Below, in pieces: positions 1 to 5,552 of a stretch of 6,431 nucleotides of DNA. Location of the stretch: positions 1-6,431 of the forward strand of contig JALSIU010000018.1 of NCBI GenBank assembly GCA_026989715.1. Reading direction: 5' to 3'. Numbering within the stretch: position 1 is the first letter of the stretch; each line of letters opens with the position of its first letter. Position numbers and translations under genes: made by a program. Below the pieces are notes generated by a model, which searched no databases, was not told where the DNA came from, and worked only from the letters and a program-made list of their open reading frames with translations. The stretch comes from Methylomonas sp. (lineage in GTDB: Bacteria; Pseudomonadota; Gammaproteobacteria; Methylococcales; Methylomonadaceae).

Positions 1-52
1 GTTTTAGTTTATAAATTAAGGGAAGCGCCAAGTGCACTCCCCCTACCCTCCT

Positions 53-98
53 GCAGTTGTGCAAAAAGTTAAAACCGCATCACTCTTTGCACAACTGC
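53..98. repeat. Perfect 13-bp inverted repeat downstream of clpB
   Basis: GCAGTTGTGCAAA at 53-65 is the exact reverse complement of TTTGCACAACTGC at 86-98, with a 20-base loop between them. The repeat lies about 30 bases beyond the clpB stop codon, so it would form a strong stem in the clpB 3' untranslated region. No T-tract follows it on either strand, so it is not a textbook intrinsic terminator. It may act as an mRNA 3' stabilising stem, as a Rho-assisted end, or as a binding site for a dimeric regulator of a gene to the left of the window. The symmetry is seen directly; the role is inferred. Confidence 0.6.
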
Positions 99-117
99 GA
101 CACTTAACAAACATGCC

Positions 118-136
118 AAGCCACTTTTTAGGCTTT
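118..136 (-). terminator. Weak hairpin over the clpB stop codon
   Basis: On the minus strand, AAGCC (134 down to 131 and its flank) and GGCTT (122 down to 118) can pair around an A-rich loop of about 8 bases that contains the clpB TAA stop. The stem is only 5 bp and only a short, interrupted T-run (TTTGTT) follows after several bases. It is a poor terminator by itself and could work together with the larger inverted repeat at 53-98. This is a low-confidence structural observation. Confidence 0.15.
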
Positions 137-2707
137 CTGAAAGACAAACCGCCCCTGCTCAACGGTCACGACAATCGTATCACCCGGTACAAACTTACCA
201 CTTAACATCTCCTGAGCCAATGGGTTTTCGATATTGGTTTGGATAGCACGTTTTAAAGGCCGCGCACCAAACACAGGATCAAAACCCGCCGCACTTAATA
301 AATCGAGTGCCTCATCGGATACCTGAAGCTGCATCTCTCTATCTAGTAAGCGATTTTGCAAGTTTTGTAGCTGAATACCTGCCACTTTGCGTATCGCATC
401 TTGATCCAATGGCCTAAAAACAACCGCATCATCAATTCGATTAATAAACTCAGGTCTAAAATGCGAACCAACAATTTCCATCACAGCCGCTTTCATTTTG
501 TCATAATCCCCTTCCGCCGCCATTTCCTGAATAACATGAGAGCCTAAATTAGAGGTCATGATAATCACCGTATTACGAAAATCAACGGTACGCCCCTGAC
601 CATCTGTTAAACGCCCATCATCCAGAACTTGCAACAGCACATTAAATACATCGGCATGTGCTTTTTCTACCTCATCCAATAAAATAACCGAATAAGGTTT
701 GCGTCTGACCGCTTCGGTCAAATAGCCGCCTTCTTCATAGCCTACATACCCGGGAGGCGCACCAATCAAACGCGCAACCGAATGTTTTTCCATAAATTCG
801 GACATATCAATACGCACCATTGCGTCTTCAGTATCAAACAAAAAGTTAGCTAACGCTTTACATAATTCTGTTTTACCCACACCGGTCGGCCCTAAAAACA
901 AAAATGACCCATTAGGGCGGTTAGGCTCAGACAAGCCTGCGCGTGAACGTCTAATGGCATGCGCCACCGCAGTCACCGCTTCTTCTTGGCCAATCACACG
1001 CCTGCCGATTTCGCTTTCCATTCTAAGCAATTTATCCCGCTCACCTTCCAGCATTTTAGATACCGGAATACCCGTCCAATGTGCTACCACTTCAGCAATT
1101 TCTTCTTCACGCACTTTATTACGTAATAACTGAAAATCTGTTGTTTCTGCCGCCGCTGCCTGTGCAAGTTGCTGTTCCAGCTCTGGAATACGCCCATACT
1201 GCAATTCAGACATACGTTGCAAATCACCGGCACGACGCGCGGTTTCCAACTCAATTTTTACCTGCTCCAATGCTTCTTTAATATGAGCCGAGCCTTGTAC
1301 TGCTGCTTTTTCGGCCTTCCATATTTCATCTAAATCAGCATATTCTTTTTCTAGCTCATTAACTTTTGACTCCAGCTCATTCAAGCGTTTGACAGAAGCC
1401 TCATCGGATTCTTTTTTCAATGCTTCACGTTCAATTTTTAATTGAATCAAGCGGCGTTCCAATTTATCCATACTTTCGGGTTTAGAATCAATTTCCATCC
1501 GAATGCGCGAAGCCGCCTCATCAATTAAATCAATGGCCTTATCAGGCAACTGCCTATCGGTAATATAACGCTGTGATAAGGTCGCAGCCGCAATAATAGC
1601 GGGGTCAGTAATATCAATTCCATGATGCACTTCATAACGCTCTTTTAAGCCACGTAAAATACCGATGGTATCTTCCACTGTCGGCTCGCCGACCAGCACT
1701 TTTTGAAAACGACGCTCTAAAGCGGCATCTTTTTCAATATATTTACGGTATTCATCCAATGTTGTGGCACCAATACAATGCAGTTCACCGCGCGCCAATG
1801 CCGGCTTCAACATATTGCCCGCATCCATTGCACCGTCCGTTTTTCCAGCTCCCACCATCGTATGCAATTCATCAATAAACAAAATGATGTTACCACTGGC
1901 TTTAGCCACATCATTCAACACCGCTTTAAGGCGTTCTTCAAAATCACCACGGTATTTGGCACCTGCCAATAATGCCGCCAAATCTAATGATAATAAACGT
2001 TTAGACTTCATGCTCTCAGGTACTTCACCATTCACAATACGCTGTGCAAGACCTTCAACCAATGCCGTTTTTCCAACCCCCGGCTCACCAATCATGACAG
2101 GATTATTTTTAGTGCGGCGTTGCAATATCTGCGCCATGCGCCGAATTTCATCATCACGCCCAATAATAGGATCTAACTTACCTTGTTCAGCACGCTCAGT
2201 CAGGTCAATAGTGTATTTTTTTAATGCCTCACGCTGATCTTCTGCATTCGGGTCATCAACACTTTCCCCGCCACGCATTTTATCAATTGCCTGCTCTATC
2301 GCATCTTTAGTCCCACCAGCCTGTTTGAGCAATTTGCCGGTTTCATCGTTACTCTCCGCAACAGCCAATATAAATAATTCGGAGGATATATATTGATCAT
2401 TGCGCTTTTGTGCCAATTTTTCGGTCACATTAAACAATTTACCCAAGGTGTTAGAAATACTGATTTCACCTGGCTCACCCCCTGTCACAGTAGGTAAGCG
2501 ATCCAGTGCATCCCCTAAAGAAGAGCGTAGTTGATTCACATTAACCTGCGCATTGCTTAATAAAGCGCGCGCAGAGCCGCCCTCTTGGTCTAATAAAGCA
2601 ATCATCAAATGTACGGGTTCAATAATTTGATGATCTTTGGCAAGTGCTAGCGATTGCGCTTCTTGCAATGCCATTTGAAATTTACTGGTTAATTTATCTG
2701 TTCTCAT
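128..2707 (-). CDS. clpB: ATP-dependent protein disaggregase ClpB (Hsp100)
   Basis: ClpB is a cytoplasmic hexameric AAA+ chaperone that works with DnaK/DnaJ/GrpE to thread polypeptides out of heat-induced aggregates. The 859 residues match the usual family length (857 in E. coli). Visible in order: Clp N-domain about 1-145; first AAA+ module with Walker A GEPGVGKT 207-214, pore loop KYRG 251-254, Walker B ending D279-E280 and arginine-finger pair R332/R333; coiled-coil middle domain about 405-525, with its YGRIPEL element at 504-510, characteristic of ClpB; second module with Walker A GPTGVGKT 606-613, pore loop GYVG 653-656, Walker B ending D678-E679, R757 and sensor-2 GAR 814-816. All key residues are intact. 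There is no ClpP-binding IGF/L loop region as in ClpA or ClpX, as expected for a disaggregase. The start at 2707 has a good ribosome binding site and gives the MRTDKLT N-terminus, like E. coli MRLDRLT. A TTG five codons upstream overlaps that site and is rejected. Confidence 0.98.
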   Translation of the reverse strand: MRTDKLTSKFQMALQEAQSLALAKDHQIIEPVHLMIALLDQEGGSARALLSNAQVNVNQLRSSLGDALDRLPTVTGGEPGEISISNTLGKLFNVTEKLAQKRNDQYISSELFILAVAESNDETGKLLKQAGGTKDAIEQAIDKMRGGESVDDPNAEDQREALKKYTIDLTERAEQGKLDPIIGRDDEIRRMAQILQRRTKNNPVMIGEPGVGKTALVEGLAQRIVNGEVPESMKSKRLLSLDLAALLAGAKYRGDFEERLKAVLNDVAKASGNIILFIDELHTMVGAGKTDGAMDAGNMLKPALARGELHCIGATTLDEYRKYIEKDAALERRFQKVLVGEPTVEDTIGILRGLKERYEVHHGIDITDPAIIAAATLSQRYITDRQLPDKAIDLIDEAASRIRMEIDSKPESMDKLERRLIQLKIEREALKKESDEASVKRLNELESKVNELEKEYADLDEIWKAEKAAVQGSAHIKEALEQVKIELETARRAGDLQRMSELQYGRIPELEQQLAQAAAAETTDFQLLRNKVREEEIAEVVAHWTGIPVSKMLEGERDKLLRMESEIGRRVIGQEEAVTAVAHAIRRSRAGLSEPNRPNGSFLFLGPTGVGKTELCKALANFLFDTEDAMVRIDMSEFMEKHSVARLIGAPPGYVGYEEGGYLTEAVRRKPYSVILLDEVEKAHADVFNVLLQVLDDGRLTDGQGRTVDFRNTVIIMTSNLGSHVIQEMAAEGDYDKMKAAVMEIVGSHFRPEFINRIDDAVVFRPLDQDAIRKVAGIQLQNLQNRLLDREMQLQVSDEALDLLSAAGFDPVFGARPLKRAIQTNIENPLAQEMLSGKFVPGDTIVVTVEQGRFVFQKA

Positions 2708-2714
2708 AATTTTT

Positions 2715-2720
2715 CTCCTC
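2715..2720 (-). promoter_or_regulatory. clpB: Ribosome binding site that fixes the clpB start
   Basis: GAGGAG reads on the minus strand from 2720 to 2715, 7 bases before the ATG at 2707. The possible upstream TTG start at 2722-2720 overlaps this motif and would have no ribosome binding site of its own, so the ATG is preferred. Confidence 0.85.
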
Positions 2721-2746
2721 AAATTTTTCTATTGGCAATTAGTTTA

Positions 2747-2773
2747 ATCATAAAAACGACCTATCACTGTCAC
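2747..2773 (-). promoter_or_regulatory. Candidate sigma-70-type promoter of clpB
   Basis: On the minus strand, GTGACA (2773-2768) and TATGAT (2752-2747) each match the -35 and -10 consensus at five of six positions. The spacer is only 15 bases, shorter than the preferred 17. It sits about 40 bases before the clpB start, a sensible distance. A sigma-32 heat-shock promoter was expected upstream of clpB, but no clear CTTGAAA / CCCCATNT pair is visible on this strand. The half-sites are seen; function is inferred. Confidence 0.3.
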
Positions 2774-2776
2774 CCA

Positions 2777-2804
2777 GATGACAAATTTAATAATATCCCC
2801 ATAT
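2777..2804 (+). promoter_or_regulatory. Heat-shock (sigma-32)-like promoter motif facing rhlE
   Basis: CCCCATAT at 2797-2804 matches the sigma-32 -10 consensus CCCCATNT completely. A poor -35 candidate, GATGACA at 2777-2783 (four of seven against CTTGAAA), lies 13 bases upstream, within the usual sigma-32 spacing. It points towards rhlE and would give a leader of about 115 bases. It is on the opposite strand from clpB, the gene where a heat-shock promoter would be expected, so it may be coincidence in A/T-rich DNA. Confidence 0.2.
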
Positions 2805-2916
2805 TTCTATCCAGCTTGGCAATTGCAATGCACAATATCACCCCAATCATAGCCTTATACAAACAGTTCCTGTAAACTAGCCCGTCCGCTACAAGCACTT
2901 CCAATCATTATACCCT

Positions 2917-2922
2917 GAGAGA
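2917..2922 (+). promoter_or_regulatory. rhlE: Ribosome binding site of rhlE
   Basis: GAGAGA ends 4 bases before the ATG at 2927. It is a modest, purine-rich Shine-Dalgarno match. The start is supported independently by the MSFAALGL N-terminus, which aligns with the first residue of E. coli RhlE (MSFDSLGL). Confidence 0.6.
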
Positions 2923-2926
2923 TTCT

Positions 2927-4222
2927 ATGAGTTTTGCCGCATTAGGCCTATCCGATTCCATTTTAAAAGCTGTTACCGATAAAGGTTATCACACCCCCTC
3001 CCCCATACAAGCACAAGCTATCCCTGCCGTACTGCAAGGCACTGACCTGATGGCCGCCGCACAAACAGGTACCGGTAAAACCGCAGGCTTTACGCTACCT
3101 TTATTAGAGTTGCTTACGCAGGGCGAGCGAGCGCAAGCCAACCAAGCGCGTGCCTTAATCATTACCCCTACACGTGAATTAGCCGCTCAAATTGGGCAAA
3201 GCATTAGTGATTATGGTAAATATTTACCTTTAACATCAACAGTTGTGTTCGGTGGCGTAAAAATTAACCCGCAAATGATGCGTTTACGAAAAGGCGTTGA
3301 TATTCTCGTTGCTACGCCCGGGCGTTTATTAGATTTATACAATCAAAGAGCCATTAAATTCAACCAATTAGAAGTGCTGGTTTTAGATGAAGCAGACCGT
3401 ATGTTGGATATGGGCTTTATCCATGATATTCGCAAAATATTAGCGATATTACCCAAGCATCGGCAGAATTTATTATTCTCAGCGACATTCTCAGACGAAA
3501 TTCGCCGTTTAGCCAAAGGCATTGTACACAACCCTATTGAAATTTCGGTCAGTCCGCGCAATACCACGGCAGAAACGGTTAAACAGTGGATTTGCCCCGT
3601 TGATAAGAAAAAAAAATCAGCACTCCTCACACAACTTATCCAAGAACACCAGTGGGAGCAAGTACTAGTCTTTACCCGCACCAAACGAGGTGCCAATCAG
3701 TTAACCCGTCACCTAGAAGAAAAAGGCATTCATGCTGCGGCAATCCATGGCAATAAAAGCCAAGGGGCGCGTACCAAAGCACTGGCAGAATTTAAACAAG
3801 GCGCAATAAGAATATTAGTTGCCACCGATATTGCGGCACGTGGTTTAGATATAGACCAATTACCACAAGTGGTTAATTTTGATTTACCCAATGTCCCGGA
3901 AGATTATGTGCATCGTATTGGCCGTACCGGACGCGCCGGGGCAACAGGTCAGGCAGTCTCTTTAGTCAGTGCGGATGAATTCCAACAATTATCTGATATT
4001 GAACGCTTAATTAAAAAACGACTACCCCGTGAAATAATAGATGGCTTCGACCCTCTGCACGTATTACCCGAGTCACGTTTAAATACAAAACCCTATAAGC
4101 CTAAAAAGCCCAAAAAACCTAAAGTAGGGCATCGTGATGGACAGCGTTCAGGCACAAATAAACAAGGCAACCAACCACGTAGAAGAAATAGTCAATCTCA
4201 GACACGTCGGGTAAAAAAATAA
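2927..4222 (+). CDS. rhlE: DEAD-box ATP-dependent RNA helicase RhlE
   Basis: RhlE unwinds short RNA duplexes with ATP in the cytoplasm and in other bacteria takes part in ribosome maturation and RNA turnover. The 431 residues carry every superfamily-2 DEAD-box motif: Q-motif with F3 and the PSPIQ element 24-28; Walker A AQTGTGKT 45-52; PTRELA 81-86; GG 109-110; TPGR 130-133; DEAD 154-157; SAT 185-187; then in the second RecA domain VFTRTK 248-253, TDIAARGLD 300-308 and HRIGRTGR 329-336. Long blocks such as VFGGVKINPQMM and AAIHGNKSQGARTKAL are nearly identical to E. coli RhlE, which separates it from SrmB, DeaD, RhlB and DbpA. The tail from about 382 is low-complexity and very basic (KPKKPKKPK 391-399, RRR 418-420), as expected for a non-specific RNA-binding extension. 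It stands alone on the plus strand, divergent from clpB and convergent with the phosphatase-like gene. Its last codons overlap a minus-strand terminator-like element. Confidence 0.95.
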   Translation: MSFAALGLSDSILKAVTDKGYHTPSPIQAQAIPAVLQGTDLMAAAQTGTGKTAGFTLPLLELLTQGERAQANQARALIITPTRELAAQIGQSISDYGKYLPLTSTVVFGGVKINPQMMRLRKGVDILVATPGRLLDLYNQRAIKFNQLEVLVLDEADRMLDMGFIHDIRKILAILPKHRQNLLFSATFSDEIRRLAKGIVHNPIEISVSPRNTTAETVKQWICPVDKKKKSALLTQLIQEHQWEQVLVFTRTKRGANQLTRHLEEKGIHAAAIHGNKSQGARTKALAEFKQGAIRILVATDIAARGLDIDQLPQVVNFDLPNVPEDYVHRIGRTGRAGATGQAVSLVSADEFQQLSDIERLIKKRLPREIIDGFDPLHVLPESRLNTKPYKPKKPKKPKVGHRDGQRSGTNKQGNQPRRRNSQSQTRRVKK

Positions 4223-4236
4223 CGACTTCCAGTCGC
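4213..4236 (-). terminator. Intrinsic-terminator-like hairpin on the minus strand, overlapping the rhlE end
   Basis: On the minus strand, CGACT (4235-4231) pairs with AGTCG (4227-4223) around a GGA loop, with a possible extra G-U pair outside. It is followed by TTATTTTTTT (4222-4213). A short stem plus a T-tract is the form of a Rho-independent terminator. It would end transcripts arriving from the phosphatase-like gene, whose stop lies about 250 bases upstream. The T-tract is the complement of the rhlE AAA lysine codons and stop. The stem is only 5-6 bp, so it may be weak. In the plus direction there is no T-run, so it would not end rhlE mRNA in the same way. Confidence 0.5.
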
Positions 4237-4483
4237 AAACTCTAAAAGTTAGGATATTTAGGTGGGATTGCATTTATGGGTGGCATAATAACTTAGGCAA
4301 CCCAACGAGACTATAATGTCAACAATTATCAATTTAGGATTTTTATGTTTTTAGGTATAGAAAGTTTCAGCCCTTTCAGCATAAATTTCATTAATTAATG
4401 ATGTTGCTTGACAACAATAGCGATAATTTTTGTTCTGTTGTTGCCAGAGCTTTTTATGCAATCATTATCACGTACCTTCTCAG
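4237..4483. other. Convergent intergenic gap with no convincing gene
   Basis: This A/T-rich stretch separates the 3' ends of rhlE and the phosphatase-like gene. It holds a TATAAT at 4312-4317 and a TTGACA at 4408-4413 on the plus strand, but neither has a partner at proper spacing. It also holds a 17-codon open frame at 4345-4398, a TTTCAG direct repeat around 4365-4379, and a small TGTTG/CAACA hairpin at 4402-4416. No tRNA-like or known RNA structure was recognised, and no good terminator for rhlE is visible here. Confidence 0.5.
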
Positions 4484-5479
4484 TTATTGACCTGAATAAA
4501 TTACTTTCCAATCATTTTTCATATCTACCACTGTCCACCCTTTTTTCCTGGCAATATCCAAGGCCTTATTCAATTTACCAATATGTGAATCCCTGTCATA
4601 AGCATATTCACGCACTTCATCGGTATGATGAACCAATAACGAAAAACGCTTACCTGCACCCGCAACAGTCCATTGCAACATTTGTAAATCCCCATCAGAA
4701 TTACCGAAAGCAGCTATAGGACGGCGGCCTATATGCTGGTTAATTCCCACAGGCTTGCCTGCTTTATCATCAATAAAATTAATTTCTGGCAATCTGACCA
4801 ATACAGGTTTGCCATCGCGCATGGCAAATTTAGTTTTGATACTACTACCGATCACTTGTTCTGGTGGAATACCATAAACTTGCTCAACCCACGGGCGCAT
4901 AAATTCAATACCACCACCTGAAACAATAAAAGTTTTAAATTTATTGGCACGTAGGTAAGCTAATAATTCCAACATTGGCTGGTAAACCAACTCAGTGTAC
5001 GGGCGGTTAAATTTTGGATGTTTAGCTGTCGCTAACCACTGTTTAACAATCAACGCAAACTCTTCAGTGGTATTACCCGCATGTGTTGCCATAATCAATT
5101 CAAGCAAACCATGCTCACCAGAAGCGGCTAAGGCTTGCATATCATTTTCTAGTACCGCCTGAAACGGCTGTGTCGTTTTCCACTCTGGATGCTGCGGAGC
5201 CAATGATTTTACTTGGTCTATGGCAAATAATAATTGAAAATAAACAGGGCGTTCTGACCATAATGTCCCGTCATTATCAAAGGTCGCAATACGCTCTGCT
5301 GGTAGCACATAAGCAGGATTTGACGGATTAGTTACCGTGCTGACAAATTCAATAATATTGCTTTTAGCCGCGCCTTCATTCCAAGAGGGCAAAGGATCTT
5401 TGGGAGCGAATGCTGAGCATCCTGTTAAAAAAATAGCACAAATCGTTATAGATATAATGCCTATTGCTTTTTTTATCAT
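4484..5479 (-). CDS. HAD-superfamily phosphatase-like lipoprotein
   Basis: This 331-residue protein is predicted to be exported and lipid-anchored, facing the periplasm. The N-terminus has lysines K3-K4, a hydrophobic segment about 5-19 and the lipobox LTGC (18-21), giving C21 as the modified cysteine. The rest is a HAD hydrolase resembling the SerB-type phosphatases: motif I FDNDGT with D68 as expected nucleophile and D70 as acid/base; motif II S187 in IVSGGG; motif III lysine probably K242 in DDKAGKP; motif IV GNSDGD 259-264 with D262 and D264 for magnesium. The cap is inserted between motifs I and II (about 80-180), so it is C1-type. All catalytic residues are present, so an active phosphatase is likely; the substrate is unknown. 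From memory, close relatives occur widely in proteobacteria under the label HAD family hydrolase. An AAGGA ribosome binding site lies 9 bases before the ATG. It follows the HEAT/TPR gene on the same strand after 73 bases and may share its transcript. Confidence 0.88.
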   Translation of the reverse strand: MIKKAIGIISITICAIFLTGCSAFAPKDPLPSWNEGAAKSNIIEFVSTVTNPSNPAYVLPAERIATFDNDGTLWSERPVYFQLLFAIDQVKSLAPQHPEWKTTQPFQAVLENDMQALAASGEHGLLELIMATHAGNTTEEFALIVKQWLATAKHPKFNRPYTELVYQPMLELLAYLRANKFKTFIVSGGGIEFMRPWVEQVYGIPPEQVIGSSIKTKFAMRDGKPVLVRLPEINFIDDKAGKPVGINQHIGRRPIAAFGNSDGDLQMLQWTVAGAGKRFSLLVHHTDEVREYAYDRDSHIGKLNKALDIARKKGWTVVDMKNDWKVIYSGQ

Positions 5480-5488
5480 GATTAAATT

Positions 5489-5493
5489 TCCTT
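5489..5493 (-). promoter_or_regulatory. Ribosome binding site of the phosphatase-like lipoprotein gene
   Basis: AAGGA reads on the minus strand from 5493 to 5489, 9 bases before the ATG at 5479. It supports this start, as does the signal peptide beginning MIKKAIG. Confidence 0.7.
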
Positions 5494-5523
5494 TATTATG
5501 ATAAGGCTGCTTATGCGTATAAA

Positions 5524-5546
5524 GGCGGGCTAAAGCCGCGCCCTAC
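5524..5546. repeat. GC-rich REP-like palindrome between two minus-strand genes
   Basis: On the minus strand the block reads GTAGGGCGCGGCTTTAGCCC followed by GCC. GGCT and AGCC pair around a 2-base loop in the centre, and outer GGC/GCC arms pair after a small asymmetric internal bulge (GC against one base). The short GTAG head, the GC-rich imperfect palindrome and the position in a gap between genes, within A/T-leaning DNA, are typical of REP elements mobilised by RAYT transposases. Only one copy is in the window, so repetition in the genome cannot be shown. A weak TTTAT follows on the minus strand, so it could also attenuate read-through from the HEAT/TPR gene into the phosphatase-like gene. 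Confidence 0.5.
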
Positions 5547-5552
5547 ATGTTT

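Noticed and set aside
1764..2237. 157-residue plus-strand open frame inside clpB, with others at 1081-1281 and 1778-1972
   Set aside because: These lie antisense to the strongly conserved clpB coding sequence and show no domain or protein-like composition; they are shadows.
2708..2722. Longer clpB starting at the TTG codon at 2722-2720
   Set aside because: The TTG overlaps the GAGGAG ribosome binding site itself and would add MRRKI before the conserved family N-terminus; the ATG at 2707 has correct spacing.
3343..3696. 117-residue minus-strand open frame inside rhlE
   Set aside because: It lies antisense within conserved helicase motifs and has no recognisable features.
4401..4443. TTGACA at 4408 as a plus-strand promoter, and ACAACA/TGTTGT pairing as a terminator
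   Set aside because: No -10 box lies at 16-18 bases, and the possible stems are short, A/T-rich and without a T-tract in the needed place.
4408..4921. Plus-strand open frames of 103 and 62 residues around 4408-4719 and 4733-4921
   Set aside because: Most of the first and all of the second are antisense to the intact HAD gene; the hydrophobic start of the first lies in the gap, but no ribosome binding site or family match supports it.
5495..5525. Promoter TTTATA-17-CATAAT for the phosphatase-like gene on the minus strand
   Set aside because: The boxes look acceptable, but the -10 is so close to the gene that transcription would begin within or after the ribosome binding site.
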